Assembly: GCA_905250115.1 (NCBI GenBank)
Contig: CAJNOI010000029.1
Coordinates: forward strand, 186,001-250,000
DNA from: Adineta steineri
Taxonomy: Eukaryota > Rotifera > Eurotatoria > Adinetida > Adinetidae
Length of the DNA: 64,000 bases
Direction of reading: 5' to 3'
How positions within the stretch are numbered: the first letter of the stretch is position 1; the number at the start of each line of letters is the position of its first letter. A program made the translations under genes and the position numbers. Positions 27,179-41,988 of the stretch are shown one piece after another. Under the pieces are notes generated by a model that saw nothing but the letters and a program-made list of their open reading frames with translations, was not told the DNA's origin and searched no databases.

Positions 27179-29941
27179 ATGGCTATATCATTACATTATA
27201 CAGAACGATCGAATTCAGGTGATATATATATATAGTTTTCATATCATTGTTGTGATTAAATCGTTTTTTGTATAGTTCCGGATCTAAGGCAAATCAGTCG
27301 TACAGATTCAGATGAACATGATTTTTTATCACCGAATGAAGCCTATAGAAATATTGATATTTTTACTTTTCTGCTACTTGCTGGTTCGTTTACAGATTCG
27401 TTTACAAATTTATGTCGAAGAAGGTATTAAAATCATGATTATAATTAAATTGTAAATATTTCTTTTTGCTTAGCGTACAAAAAAAAGGATGGAAAGAATT
27501 ATTTATTGAAATACGAGATGGTTTAAATTCAGATAGCAAATCATTGGAGAAGCGATTCATGCTTAATCGATTCATTCAATTGAATTTTGAAGTATGAGTC
27601 AAAAATTTATATCATTTTTCTATATCAACTTTCATGGTTATGTAGGATTTTAAAGAAAAAATTCGACAAATCAATGAAGAAATTGATAATCATATGTCTG
27701 ATATTCCAATAGATTGGGCTAATCATTATAATTCTGAAACAATTAATGAAACATACAGTCAAGTGATAGCATGCAGAAAGATACTAAGTCAACAACGCTT
27801 ATTTTATATTGAACGTGGTAATTTACCTAGTTTACTAATTTTACAACAAGCGTAACGTTTAACTATATTTTTTAATTTATATAAAAATAATATGAATTTT
27901 TTTACTAATAGAATAACCGATCAATTTCTTCGGCTTATATTTCTCTACAATAGCAACTCAAATCTGCAACAAATCGATTGTTTAGAAGCGTTCAAAGTTC
28001 TATTTGATCAGTATGTCGTTTGCTATGAAATTATTCGTTTGCTTAATTTTTACTAATTAGTTCTCTGATCATTGTTGGTCAACCATCTGGTACTGAATGT
28101 TCAGCAGTTACGAAATATGAAAAAACTGACAAATATGTGACAATAATAAAAACACACATTATCTGTCTACTTGATCCTAATAGAGTTGACAAATATTTGA
28201 AACTTTCAAACAGTGGTAAGTTTATTTTTATGACAAATTTTAATCAGAATAATTTTATTTTCTTCAAAGGTGTTACACTCTATGCATTAGATAATACAGG
28301 AGGTCTTGAAAGAGGAATTCCATTGAATTTGATGTGGAAAAAACGAACAATTACCTATGATAAAAATAAAACGAGAACTTTTTTTTACATGGAACTCAAC
28401 GACAAAGATCATATTCAATTGACAGAAATGAATTCAAAAAACAAACCTTTTCATAATCAAAAATTATGTCAATTAGTTTTTCATACTACATTTACAGTAG
28501 GGTTTTGATTTAGGTTATATATATATTAATAAGTTATACTATTTAAAACTAGGTAAATGAAACAAATATTCAATATTCTTCAACATTGAATTCATCATTG
28601 TTTGGTCTATGTTCACATGCAATGTTTTATCCAATATATCTTGCTCAAATTATTATTTCAGAAGTCGAACAAATGTGTAATCCAGTAAGTTATCGTTTTT
28701 TTCTCTATATATTAATTCTAATCAATTAATTAGATCAATTCAGAAAATCATGCTAGAACTTTTACAAAATTTATTAACTTATACCATAAACGCGTATGTG
28801 GAATTGAATTGAATTGTCATAGTCGTGAATTTATAGAGAAAGAATTACACAAGATCTGTACATTATCATATGAAAAAGTACATAATATTTCTGTTAATAT
28901 TGAATTAATACAACGAAAACCATTTTCTTTCGATATCTATCAGGTATTTAAATACGTATTTATTTATATGTTACTTTTGATTTTATTTAATAGGATATAT
29001 TAGAAAAATTGGTTGCACAAATTAAACTTATGAGCAATCATCCATTTCTTTCAATGTTGTATAATGATAGGTTTTAGTAATATTATTCTATTTATTGAAT
29101 TTTTTCATATATATTCATTTTATAGACTTTTCTATGGTATATGTAGCGATACAGTTGATCATGGATTAAAAGGTAACAGTAGACAACCTCGATTATTAGT
29201 ACGATATAATAAATTAGAAGATCAAGTAAAAAATCAAAAACCGGATATTATTTTTGTTATTGACGATGGTTTGTAACATTGATATTTTTATTTTAAATAA
29301 ACAAGTTTCATATAGGTAAATTACGAAAAGCTTGCATAAATCATAAGAATCTTGCTGATGAAATGTCTAAATGTTTCGATGAAGCAACAGTCAACATCGA
29401 AACACAATTGCAAGTATTGAACTATGATATAAATTTTTCATTTAAAAATTTTAGTTGGTATTCTGGTAAGATAATATGATATTATCAACGATAATTGTTA
29501 TATGTTTTCTTTTGTGTCAATAGATTCACGTTTAAATTCTAATAATATGGTTAAAACTGATTGTGAAACAATATTTTATTCATTAGAACTTCTTCTTAAA
29601 AATGCAATGTAATTATAAGGTTTTTTTTGTTTCTTTGCTCAATATGTTCATATTTGTATTTTAGACAAAACAGCCGTTATTATCGACAAGTGCCAATGCC
29701 AAGCGTTGAATCAGATTCACAAACATCAACTGAACAGTTTTGTTCACTTCATACAATGATTGTTTCTTTAGAATTATCAGGAAATGAAGATTTAAGAGCT
29801 GAAGCTTTTACTCATTTACGAGATACTTTGTGTCAATGGTGTGTGAATCACGGTATTCATGGTTCCTTAAGTTTTCTTCCAGCAATAGATTCTCCCGAGT
29901 GGCCTGATATCAATGATACATCATCTATATTACCTCAGTAA
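27179..29941 (+). CDS. STAT-like transcription factor, array copy B
   Basis: Exon 1 27179-27218 (MAISLHYTERSNS), then an exon with HDFLSPNEAYRNIDIFTFLL. The helical region ends SQQRLFYIERGNLPSLLIL (about 27795-27845). DNA-binding-like part: IIVGQPSGTECSAVTKYEK (about 28072-28125), THIICLLDPNRVDKYLKL, LCQLVFHTTF (about 28465) and FGLCSHAMFYPIYLAQ (about 28600-28650). SH2-like part: LFYGICSDTVDHGLKG (29130 on) and RLLVRYNKL (Arg codon 29202). The post-SH2 tyrosine lies in IFYSLELLL (about 29571). The tail differs from copies A and D: it has a module SGNEDLRAEAFTHLRDTL and QWCVNHGIHGSL (29780-29870) shared with copy C, ending SSILPQ. Introns are 45-70 bp. No broken frame was seen. Likely nuclear and DNA-binding if the STAT assignment holds. 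Confidence 0.7.
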
Positions 29942-30799
29942 TAAATTCTACATTGACAAAAATTTGTTAATAATTATATTTTTTACGGTGATAAAATGTG
30001 AATTTTTTTATAATAAAAAATAAATTTTTTTCAATAATAGATTGTTTATCTATAGTCCCTTATACGTCAGAAAAATATGTATTATTCATTATGTTTATCA
30101 GAAACAAATAGTTGGTTTTTTATTCTATTTTTATCAGTTCCTACTTCTAGAGTTATTTCAATTCTCAGTATCATGTTTGCATAAACTACGGAGTATAATA
30201 GGCGGGAGAGGACATTTATGTTTTTCATAGCAACATAAACCTATCTGTTATCTTTTATGGCAAAAAGATAAGTCTTACTATAGTGAGTAATGGAGACACA
30301 ACAAATGGACGTTACTATCGCACCTGGCAATTTCCATGTTATCGCGGAATCAACAAAAAAAATGAAATATTTTTTTAAAATAATTGGAGGAAAAAAAACT
30401 GTTAAAAAATTGTTTTCTATTATTAGTTAAAATATAAGAATTTTCATCGGAGTACTGAAAACATTGAAATTTACAACAAAATTACTCAAGTGTTACATTA
30501 AAAATACAGTTAAACCGGTGAAAATCTAGTTAATTTTTGAAAAAAAACTTATAACGCACAAAAAAAGACTCCACACATTGTGTCATGCGGTATGCCATCA
30601 CCTATATTTTCTTTGTTTCTACGAAAGACTAAGCACAGAATGAAAAAAGAAAGAATAAAGAAAAAAAACCTTTCTTGTTTATTACCTTGTGTTTTAATCG
30701 TTTTTATTTTAAAAAGAATTGTTTGTAAGACTTGACAATTAAAAGAAAATTTTCTTATCTAGTTATTATATAGACAAAATTCAGATTAATCCTCAAATT
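29942..30799. other. Intergenic between STAT-like genes B and C
   Basis: About 860 bp, AT-rich, no exon or repeat recognised; presumably the promoter of copy C. Confidence 0.45.
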
Positions 30800-33522
30800 A
30801 TGTACACTAAGTATCCCTCAAGCAAACGATTAAAACGAAGTAAAACAATTTCATTTTATCTGCACTTATTTATCGTTTTCAATGATTTTAGACACATCAC
30901 ATATCTTCACTCATACAAGTTCAAGTGATGTATACAGTAACCTTGATTTTCTGACAGGAGCTATTAATGCTAATGATCCTCTTCTATTATTATTATTATC
31001 TGGTCGAATAACAAATAGTTCATTTTCGGATTTATATAAAAGAAGGTAAATAAATATCGCGTTATCATTTTTAGGAAAAAAAAACGACGCAAATTATTTT
31101 AGTAAACAAATTGGATGGGAACAATTATTTATTGATGAAAGAAGTAAATTAAAATTAGATGAAAAATCTAAAATCAAACGAATTATGTTGAATCGATTAA
31201 TACATGCATGTTCCAAAGTATTTTAAATATTAATATTAAGTATAAGAAAAAATCTTTTATATATATATTGATTTAGATTTCAGGAAATTTTGATCAACAA
31301 ATTCAACTATTAATTGAAGAGATGAAAAATCAAATGTCAGATCCTATATCACCAGAACGAGATCATTATATTCGTTTAAGATTATATGAAGAAATAAAAG
31401 CATGGGTACGAACACAATGTGAACGACGTTTATTTTATAAAGAACAGGAACAGTTATGTAATTTACTCACATTACAAAGACTGTAAGTATTTGTTTTCTA
31501 TTCTAAATGATATCATTATTTTTTATTAATAGTATGACTGATCAATTTATCGAACTTATTACTTCATTTAATCAAAATCCTCATGTTTCGCAGTTAGAAT
31601 ACCAAACAGCTCTTATGGAACTTTTCAAACTGTACGTACTTTCTTTATATCATTTTTTCTTCTTCTTATACTATCTATTGATTAGTTCATTGGTTATTGT
31701 TGTTCAACCGTCGGGTACAGATTGTATAGCGGCCACTAAATATGAGAAAGTTGGCAATAATTTCTTGGCTAAAGTAAAAACACGTATTATCTCTCTATTA
31801 GATCCAACTAGAGTCGATAAATATTTGAAAATATCAGATATTGGTATATTTAATTTTTTCAAAAAGTATATTTTTTTAATACATAGACATATTTAATATA
31901 TTTTAAGATGTTATACTTCAACCAAATGACAGTATAATAGATCCTGATGGCGATAGACAATCACCTCTCGCATGGACAATAAGAAAAATTATGACAACTG
32001 AAAATACTGAAAGAACATTTTTATATGCTGAATTAAAAGAAAATGATTTTATTAAGTTGACAAAATTGAACGGTAGTCGAAGACCTTTATATAATAGAGA
32101 ATTATGTAAATTACAATTTGAAACAAAATTTGAACTGATAAACAATATTATACCGATTGAAGTATCTGTTAGATTTACTTCACAATTATTTGGTTTATGT
32201 TCACATTCGAAATATTATCCAAAATATTTAGCTAAAGTATTTATTGCAGAAGTAGATGAAATACAAAAAAATGTAAATTCAATATATTATATATTTACGT
32301 AATTCATTGAAATAATCTTATTATGATTTAGATTGATCTTAATACGCATATCAATGTTTTAAAAGGATATGTTTTTGAATTTCATAAACGTTGTACTAGT
32401 GTTGAAGTAAAATTACATACTCAACAATTCATTGTACAAAGTTTACAAGAATTTTATGAAATATTTAAACAATCTGCATCATCTCCTACTGCACCTGTAA
32501 TGTTCTTCTCTTGGAATATATATGAAGTAATTTATTAATTATTATCATGATCTTATTGAATATTTGCCATATTTTAATAGGATGTTTTGATAAAATTATT
32601 CAATCAAATTAAATTTTTAGCAACCCGCCCATACCTTGCAATGATGTATCATGACAAGTATTATCGATTTCTTATCTTTTTACTATATTATGTATATCCT
32701 ATTTTTGTAGTCTATTTCGCGGAATAAGTAGTGATACCATTGATGAGAAAATAAGTCAGAATATTTCTAACAGATCTTCGATATTATTACGATTTCAAAT
32801 ATTTCATGAGCAAGATCCAGCAAAACCTCCAAATATTATTGTTGTCAAATATAATAGTTTGTTGAATAATTATAATTGTAACTTAGAAAAAAAAACAGTT
32901 TCGTTTCTTTTTTGTATAGATGTATTAACTCGAACATCTATAACTCATGATTATTTTATTAATGATATGTGTAAATGTTGTCAAAAAACAGCAGAAAATG
33001 ATGTAAATTCTTTAGAAATATTTAATGATGATAAGACTCTTCCTTTTTACATGTTTCATTCCTATTATGGTAAGATAATAGAATACTCTTCAAATATATT
33101 TAATTCTTTTTTTCTTCCAAACAGATAATGGACTGACTCGAGATAATTTAATTCAAGTTGATGATAATACAATGTTTCATGTAAATTCCATGTAAATAGA
33201 ATATTTTTACTTCTTAACCTTAATAACTTTTTTTGTATTTGATAATAGACAAAATGATCAATGTCAATCAACTGAAGAACAAAATCTAATACATAAATTT
33301 CATTTGTCAGCACAATTTACAGGAAATAAAGATTTAACTAACAAAGCTATTTCATTTCTACGTGAACAATTCATTTATTGGTGTAGAAGTCAAAATATAA
33401 CTGGTACTTTATGTCAGAGTTCAATGGAACAAGAGACAGATTTATCTGATACCAATGAAAGACATCTTTTTGATGAAATTCTATCTCATATTGAACTTGA
33501 TGAATTTTTTTCAGGAAAATAA
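30800..33522 (+). CDS. STAT-like transcription factor, array copy C
   Basis: Exon 1 is proposed at 30800-30840 (MYTKYPSSKRLKR), spliced to an exon from about 30892 with YSNLDFLTGAINANDPLLL. Helical part: EIKAWVRTQCERRLFYKE (about 31390-31440). DNA-binding-like part: VIVVQPSGTDCIAATKYEK (about 31690-31750), TRIISLLDPTRVDKYLKI, LCKLQFETKFEL (about 32102), which resembles the STAT strand LSFETQL, and FGLCSHSKYYPKYLAKVF (about 32190-32240). SH2-like part: LFRGISSDTIDEKIS and SILLRFQIF (Arg codon 32790). Where the other copies have a tyrosine this one reads NTMFHVNSM, so the presumed phosphotyrosine is missing. The tail shares the TGNKDLTNKAISFLREQF module with copy B and ends in an acidic stretch, ELDEFFSGK. 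Exon 1 is the least certain part. Confidence 0.7.
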
Positions 33523-34050
33523 TCTTTTTTTGTTTTGTTTGTTTTGTATTTAAATAAAGAATGTTCAAAAAAATCAAATATAATTATCATAAAAAATGAC
33601 GATGAGAATTATTTTAATTGTAATATTCATTTTTTAACTAAATGTTTTAGTCCTTGAAGAGAAATGTCATTTTGTCGTGTTCTGCTACTAACATACATCT
33701 CTCAAGGTGATGAGACAAGGTTGAATCTCTTATTGTTGTTTGAGTTATAGACAGTTATACATGATTCTCGTCATTGTAAATCAACACGGCATAATATTCG
33801 GGTTTTCGCCGAAAAAAAGATATATGTAAACTCGGAAAAGAGACAAAAAAGAATGACACACTTTTACTTTTTTTTTGGTTGGTTATTACATGAAAAGGTT
33901 TTTTTTTGTTGGGATGCACTTCACAAGGAAGCATTTTCACCGAAAAAACCGACTTGTAAAATTATTCCCATAGGCTGTCTCATCATCATACTATAAGTAT
34001 ATATAAAAGCACTAAAATAAAAATCTATCATATTAGTTCAAAGAAAAATT
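33523..34050. other. Intergenic between STAT-like genes C and D
   Basis: 528 bp, AT-rich; no exon or repeat recognised. Confidence 0.45.
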
Positions 34051-37000
34051 ATGGCAACAAATTTAAGTATCTCTAGAAAATCATTTAAACGATCGGGTAT
34101 GTCTTACTCGGTATAATAATTTAATTAATTATAAATTTATGTCATGTTAGTTTCTATAACAGAAAGGGAACAAAGTACTACGAATAAAAGTTTTTCTGGT
34201 GTAGTCGAATGGTCAAATGATCAAGAATTTATATCACCATATGCAATACATACACAAGCAATTGGTCTTTTATTTTGTTTAATTACAAAATATTTAATTA
34301 ATATATCTTTTACAACTTTATATCATCGAAGGTAAAGAGTATATTTGTAAAATATTTTTTATTTAAAATGAATTGATTTTTAGTCTGAAAATTAGTTGGT
34401 TAGATTTATTGAAACGTGATCGACGAAATTTAAAATCAAATATACATTCAGTTGAAAAATGTTTTATGATCAATCGACTTGTTGCAGAATGTGCAAAAGT
34501 ATGAATGATGAAGAAACTGAAATTAATAAATTTTCGAATTATTTCAAAGGATCGGTATAAATTTGCTCAACAAACAGGAGAATTATATGAAGAAATTAAA
34601 AGGTGTATGTCAAGTACACTATCAGTATCAACATTGGTAATTCATATTGAATAAATCAAATATAAAATATCTATTATTTATTCTTTTTAGTCATTAGACG
34701 ATTTCTATAGTCAAGTACAAACTTGGAGAATTTTACAATGTAAACGACGTTTATTTCATACTACTCATAATGAAGATAGTCGTCCACAAAGTTTACTAGC
34801 CTTACAAAAAGCGTAAAAATTCTCATATTAACTATTATCATTTATATAAACTTCTTATTTCTAGTGCTAGTACGCTTTATTCTCAGATACTAGAGCGATA
34901 TCGAGTAAATCCTACTATAGAAAATGTGAATCATTTAAAACAGTTACTTCAACAGTAAAAGACTATCTTTATTTTCTTTTTGTAAATTTTAGTTAATTTT
35001 TGCTTCTAGTTGTTTTATTACTGTGACTCAACCATCTATTCCAGAATGTGTTGCAGCTACAAAATACGAAAAAACACGCAATACATATACGGCTAAATTA
35101 TTTGCACGTATTATATGTTTATTAGATATCGATACAGTTAAAAACCATTTGACACTTTCAAGTGCTGGTAAGAATCGAATTAATTGTATAAAGAAAATTT
35201 CATTTTTTTCGAAAAAATAGGTGTTAGACTTTATCCATTCGATCGTAATCTTGATACAATAGGTGAAGAACAATTGATACTTGACTGGCATGAAAAAACA
35301 ATTATGGACGCTGAAGAACAAATAAAATCAGTTCTATTTGTTGAACTTGAATCAATTGAATTAAAAAAATTAGATATGCGAAATGCACGACCTTTATATA
35401 GTGCTAAACTTTGTCAATTACAATTTCAAATTAATATTAAAGTAAATTAATTCTATTTATTGATATTAATATATAGAAATAAATTTAAATAGATTAATGA
35501 TCTTAATTTGGAAGAAACTTTTACATCTCTTTCACAACCATTCGGTCTTTGTTCACATGCTCAATATTATCCTGAATTTGTTGCTAAAGTACTACTTCAT
35601 GAAATTGAACAGATCGTACAGCCTGTATAATAACACATATGATTTATATATTCAAAAAAGCTCAACAATTGTCTTTTAGAATGGTTTTGCAATTCAACCA
35701 GATACTGTTATTGATTATATTGAACGATATTACATACGTATTTCAGGTGTACAAATGAAACATCATACTTCACAATATATTTTGCGCAATTTACAAACAG
35801 TTTATGGTTTGAGAGATACTAAAAAGTTTTATTGAAATGAATGTTACTTTTTTAGATCGACGAAAATCGAATCAAAACGTTATGTCGCATGATATCTATG
35901 AAGTAAAATTTATTTTTTTTCGAATGAAATAAATGAAATTCTTTTTTTTTGTTAAGTCACTATTAGCTCAGATAATTAGTCAAATGGAAATGTTTATTGA
36001 TCATCCATTTCTTTCTATGATGTATCATGATGGGTAATTCAAAGTTTTTTCTTTTTTGTCATCAATATTTTTTACTATTTCTTTATAGTTTATTTCTTGG
36101 TATTTGCGACAGTGCACTTGATCAGCAATTACATGGTACTCGAGAAGAACCACATATATTACTTCGTTTTAATTCGCTATTAACACATCAACCAACTCAA
36201 CATGCATCTGTTCGATTCATTGTTCATAATGGTTTCTATAGCTTGTTAAATTTTTTTTTTGCTAAATTCAATTTTTTTTAAGGTCAATTAACAAGAGCTA
36301 CTTTTCATACAAAAGCATTTATAGATGAAATTTGTCGAATGATTTGTGAAGCTAATTCGAACAGAGCAAAGAAGATTCGAGTTCTATCCGAAACATCGGA
36401 TCATAATTTCTGTGAATTTAATGAATATTTTAGTAAGTGATAAGATAATATATATATACATAGAACATTAATTAAATATCAATCTAGGTGATGAATTATT
36501 TCGACTTCATACACCAGCATCTCCACTGAAAGATACATATCAACCGTTCATTCCTGTTCTATGGAATACAATGTAAGCCAAATTTTCTTTACTTTTGTAA
36601 GTCTAGTTTTACATATGGTAGGAAATCAAGTGTAGATCCAACAGAACAACAGCTAAGTAAGTGTAGATTAAATTCTGTATGATTATAAATAAGCTATTTT
36701 AATAGATTCGCCTTCAATGAACTTAGAAACAATACCAATGGAATTATCTGAAGCAAGCACATCATCAATGAATGAAATTCAAAGTAAGATATAGCAACTT
36801 CTTCGTTTGAGAATATAAAAATTTTGTTGATCTAGTTGATCTATCAAATGCAGTTACAACTTCTGATCAGCCGAGAGAATCAAATAGAAAAATTACCATT
36901 CAAACTGATATGCTTGTTCATCATATAGTAGAGAAACTTTCTGATTTATTGATACAATCTTCGAAAGATGGATTTTCAACTCCTATTCATATGAGTAGAG

Positions 37001-37219
37001 CATCTACACTATTATCATCCGTAACGGAAGGAAATCGAAATCAACAAAAACAACTGTTATCTCATTTAATATATGACTATTTTCAATCGCAAACTTATAT
37101 TGAAGTTTCAACACAAGTAATTCAGAAGATTATATAATAAATTTTATTTTTCTATTTTCTTCTAGACTTCAACACCTACATCAGAAAAGTCACCGGCTAG
37201 TATAGTCGATGATATTTAA
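34051..37219 (+). CDS. STAT-like transcription factor, array copy D
   Basis: Exon 1 34051-34096 (MATNLSISRKSFKRS, basic), next exon from about 34150 with FISPYAIHTQAIGLLFCL. Helical part: QVQTWRILQCKRRLFHTT (about 34710-34760), close to the STAT WKRRQ segment. DNA-binding-like part: TVTQPSIPECVAATKYEK (about 35020), ARIICLLDIDTVKNHLTL, LCQLQFQINIKI (about 35410) and FGLCSHAQYYPEFVAKVLL (about 35543-35600). SH2-like part: LFLGICDSALDQQLHG (about 36090) and HILLRFNSL (Arg codon 36165), EICRMICEANSNRAKK, then a tyrosine in KDTYQPFIPVLW (about 36537). Small exons follow, with a Ser/Thr-rich tail ending PASIVDDI. Copy D is most like copy A. No frame defects were seen. Confidence 0.73.
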
Positions 37220-38476
37220 TCTTGAACATTCCTAGGAAATTTTTCATTCATTACAAATTCATATTGAAAGACTATGATTGCAGATATTACTTATGTATTT
37301 ATATTTTATTCCAATCTATCATAAATAAATGACAAGATTATGACATTAATATCAGACTAATAAAGAAGATGAATATTAATTAATATAAACATTATATTTC
37401 TACAAGAACTTATTATCATAAAATAACAAAACAATATATCACATCTCTAATTATATGGAAAATAGGAAGAAGTTTAAATTTGATGACTTCAACATTATAG
37501 AATTTCTTACAAATATTATTCGAAAAATTTTATCTTATATGATATTTTAGTTGTATAGACTGGTCGAAAATGAATGATTCATTATAGCTGTATTACCTGT
37601 ATAAAATGATAAAAACCACATATATCTCTCATAGTCTTATCAAGAGATATTTAAAAGATGATTGTTATTTTGAGTGTGTAGGCGAGACCGTGGGTGGATA
37701 TGAGTATGTGGGTGTGGGTGGATGACGGTATGGGCGAGGGTCCTAATTCACATCTATTGTGTCTGTGAATGGTGCAAAGTTCTACCCATAAAACTTGTTT
37801 TAGTTCGTATTTTATAATACGGTTCAAATATGAATTCAATTTTGATTTGTCCTTATTAAAACAACATAACGAAAAAATAAAAATTATGCATTGCATCATT
37901 TAATACTATTAAAAAACAATTTCGTATATTTTTTAGCATATAAATGTATATATTCATTGACAAAAGATTCTCGTTTTCTTTTTTAAAGAGATAACCGTTG
38001 TTTAGTATGTAATATTATTTTATAAATGATAACTACTAAAAATAAATACTTAAGATGCAACGAAAATTTTTTTTCTAGATTAACTTTGAAATGTTTAATG
38101 ATGAGATTAAAATACTTTGTTTTTTTTGTATGTTGGAAATTTTTCATCAAGGTAAACGTTATTACCGACATCGGATTATATGTTGAAAAAAATTCTGTCA
38201 GGTAAAAATGTATAGACTGCGTCACAATAACGTGACGCATTCAAAACTTCACTATTCGCCGAAGCTGCGACAACGGCGCAATACTGACGTTACCGATAGA
38301 AAAAAAACATGTTCTTAAATATTTCGATTTTTCTTTTATTTGTTTTCGGTTGGAAAGAAAAATCTATTCTCTTTTTATGAGTCACTGTCATGTTGTGGCA
38401 TACAATATATATTCTACGATGTATCTTGATAAAAAGAATCAGAATAAATACGACAAAATTATTGTAATAGTATTAC
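37220..38476. other. Intergenic between STAT-like genes D and E, with a G/T-rich stretch
   Basis: About 1.25 kb. A G/T-rich tract at 37673-37741 (GTGGGTGTGGGTGG core) resembles the telomere-like hairpins but I see no opposite arm. No exon supported. Confidence 0.5.
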
Positions 38477-41400
38477 ATGACGAAACGAGGTCAAACAGAT
38501 GCTCATTCAATATCGCATGTAAGTCTAATTGATTATCAACCAACTTCCTTAATTAAAATTCGTATAGATAACAACATGCATTAATGATCTATGGGCAAGT
38601 CATCAAACTTTAGCACCAAATGAGTATTCATTATCTACCATTGGTATACAGAGTTTTTTAGTACGCTGTGTTGAAAATGAGCTTTTTGTCAAATATATTT
38701 ATCCAGTACTCAAGAATGGACTTAAACCAAAGTAAAACTTACCACACATTTGTTTAAATTATATATTTATTCAATATTTTCATAGAGATTTTCTTAATGG
38801 ACTTAATAATATGGAAAAAGCAATAGAAAAAAAATATCAAATAAGTATTGAACGATATATTGTTGTTGCTCGACTACGTAAATATTTGGAAGAAGTATAA
38901 ATATATATATACTATTATCAAAAATATATTTTTAAAAAATTTACTATAGAATGAGAGCAGATTTCAAGATATTCTAAATGAAATTCAAATACATCTGCAA
39001 CAATGTATGAGCGAACATTCATCTACATCTGAACTAGAAACAGTATGATATTTACTAAAGTTGATGTAAATTCTAAATTTATATTAAATAGCTTGATATT
39101 TATCAACAATTTGAGAAACGAAACCATGCTGCTCTTAAACTTCATTATATATATCGTATGCGACGTTTTCAATTTTACAATGGTAATAATATTGGACAAC
39201 CTATCAATAGTATTACTCTACAAAAATGGTAATTGGAAAATATTTATTTGTCAAATTAATTATTTTATTAATAGGATTCAAACACATTTTCAACTGTTCT
39301 TACGTCAAATTACGCTGAGTTCCGATGCTCGATTACTGACAGAATTTTATACGTTACTAAACAAGTATTGCATCATAGACAAAGAGTATAAGTTAAAATA
39401 TACGATTTCTCTTTTGTAGTTCATTTTTTATAATTCAACAACCTACTCCATCCATTGCAACACACACTCCATTAAAGGAAAATGGTATTACTGCAATGTT
39501 AAACTGTAAAATTATATGTCTATTAGATAGATCCGATCGTACTATAACTATTCATAATATAAGTAAATATAATCAAGATAGTTTTAGTGATATTTTACAA
39601 ATGTATTTTAATTTTTAGTACCTAAAGTTTGTTTTATAAAACCATTAAATAGAACAGAAGAATCTGATCGAGTTTGTCAACAATCACCAATAGAGTGGAG
39701 AAATTATTCAGTTGTTACTACTTCCAAAACTCGGATGAATTTTTCTCTTGCCGAATTCTCGGAAATCGTTCTAAAAGAACCATCAAATATTCCAGATGAT
39801 CAAAAATCGTCAACAAGAAAAACAATACATTATGCACAATCCATATACCGTATTGATTTTTATATTGAAATTACAGTAAGAACATTTTTTTCTGATGCAA
39901 TGAAAATCAAATTTCATTTTCTATAAAGGTTCGTTTTCCTCATCTTTCATCACCTTATCGAACAGTTATAGTTGTATCTTCATCTCCATTTGGACTTGTA
40001 ACAAATACATCACAAGCAACAGATCTTTTTGCAGAAGTATTTATAAAAGAACTTCAGATGTTAAATCAACCACCGCAATTAAATACAGCAAATAACACAA
40101 GTATTTCATTACCATTATCAACAAACTTAACATTTAATGAACTTATCGATAGTATCGAACGTTATTTCATATATAAAACTGGTATTTATCCGAAAGAATG
40201 GGTTATGGGATCTATTCGACAGAACCTAGATGCTGTCTATAGTAACTATTAACCCTTACATAAATGAATAATACACATTCTATTTAATTCTAGATAAAAA
40301 CCAGAGTTCAACTGATAAACAATTTTACGTAAATATGTTTAATTTCAATATATGTATATATGTATTCTTTTTTAATGTAGAACCTTTTAGCTAAAATTCT
40401 CGCTCAAATTGATTTTATGTGTGAACATCCAGTTTTAATTCTATTCCATGAAGATGGGTAAAAAGCATGAAATAGAATTTTTTCTATAGATTTTCTTTTC
40501 TTTTTTAGACTTTTTACTTTTTCAGATATTGATCCAATGAATGAAATTTTAAGAAACATGTGTATTGAACATAAAAAACCTGTTTGTGCTATACGTTTTG
40601 GTTCGATACATAATATGTTGAAGTCTAAAGATATTGGAGTTCGTATTGATTACATAGAAAGTAAGAATTCTATTGAATTATAAATAATTCAACTTATTTT
40701 TAATTATTAAAGAACCTTTTACTAATATTCAACATTATCGATTTATCGAAGATAAATTATCCTATGAACTGGGTCTATTTATAACTAAAATAGCACATTG
40801 TGAAGTATCAAAAGCTAAACATATATTATCACATATTAATAAAATTGGTGCAAATAATTATTGTTGTGAATTCACACATATGGATATGTTTGTTAAACTT
40901 TATAACAGTAATATAGGAATTTATTTGTAATGATTTAATATAATTATTTGTATATATAGGTGATAAACTAAAGGAATTCTATACCGATAAAGAAAAATAC
41001 CGTTCGATATGGATGAGTTTTGAAAAGTAGTTAAAAAAGTTTTTTTTCTTGTTGTCTTTATAAATATTTCTGTTTTTCGTATAGAAAAGATAGCTATAGG
41101 TCTGATGAACCTAATCAATCACAAACATCCAGTTCAACCCAAGTATGACATATATATTACATAAAGAAAACGAGATAAATATATTTTCTTTTAATTGTAA
41201 TCATAGGATGATGGAAAAGTTCATAATACATCAGCTAGTGGAAATAATTGTATGTCATTAATCATATATTTTAAATTTATAATCGTATATTCATTTAGAT
41301 TCCTTTATTTTACGTGATCTAATTAAAAATGAATATCATTCAATAGAACAGCAGCATAACGATGAATTGTATAATCCATCTGAAACTTTTCTGGATATAC

Positions 41401-41839
41401 CATTATCGTCTCAAACACGTTTCTATAATCCTCAAATGAATAGTAATATTTTTTTTCTTGTAATATATATAAAAGCAAAGAAATCATCTTTTATAGCATA
41501 TTTAAATCCAAATCCGGTGATTATTGTGATTTCATCGAGTAATCCGTGTGCAATATCGAATGATGATATTACCGAACTAGTGTCAAATAATTTTCCACAG
41601 TATGCTTCTGCTATTCAATCTAATCATATTCTTCGAGTCACTGATGATCCACTATTGAAACTGTTACCCGAGCCGTCTAATTTTTGTACGACTTCACAAT
41701 CAATGTTTCCATTTATTGATCAAAATACAGTAAATCAAACTAATTTAATATTCATTTTCATTATGAATATAATTTTTTCTATATTTAGACCTGTGAACCT
41801 GATATTACAGACCCAACGAATTTTTTACAGTTTTCTTGA
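38477..41839 (+). CDS. STAT-like transcription factor, array copy E (divergent)
   Basis: Exon 1 38477-38518 (MTKRGQTDAHSISH), then an exon from about 38567 with LWASHQTLAPNEYSLSTIG. Helical part: RMRRFQFYNGNNIGQP (about 39155-39200). DNA-binding-like part: FIIQQPTPSIATHTPLKENG (about 39427), CKIICLLDRSDRT, and FGLVTNTSQATDLFAEVF (about 39990-40040). It has an extra Asn/Thr-rich insert near 40060-40130. The linker ends CEHPVLILFHEDG; the SH2-like part keeps the arginine in CAIRFGSI (codon 40594), but its entry motif is LFTFSDIDPMNE rather than LFLGIC. The post-SH2 tyrosine is in KEKYRSIWMS (about 41015). A long Ser/Asn-rich tail spans many small exons and ends NFLQFS, similar to LLQFDDW in copy G. 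The stop at 40250-40252 in one exon is avoided by a donor at about 40243. Exon joins in the tail are tentative. Confidence 0.6.
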
Positions 41840-41988
41840 TTTTTATAAACAATCAGGGAATACGTGATATTTGTAAAATTAGAGAATATTATATGATTAA
41901 TTGTTTACTTCATCTTCGCTGTATATGTATATTTGTATACACTATTGTTATTTTCTTCAGATCAAATTTTTCTTTTATACCAGTACTA

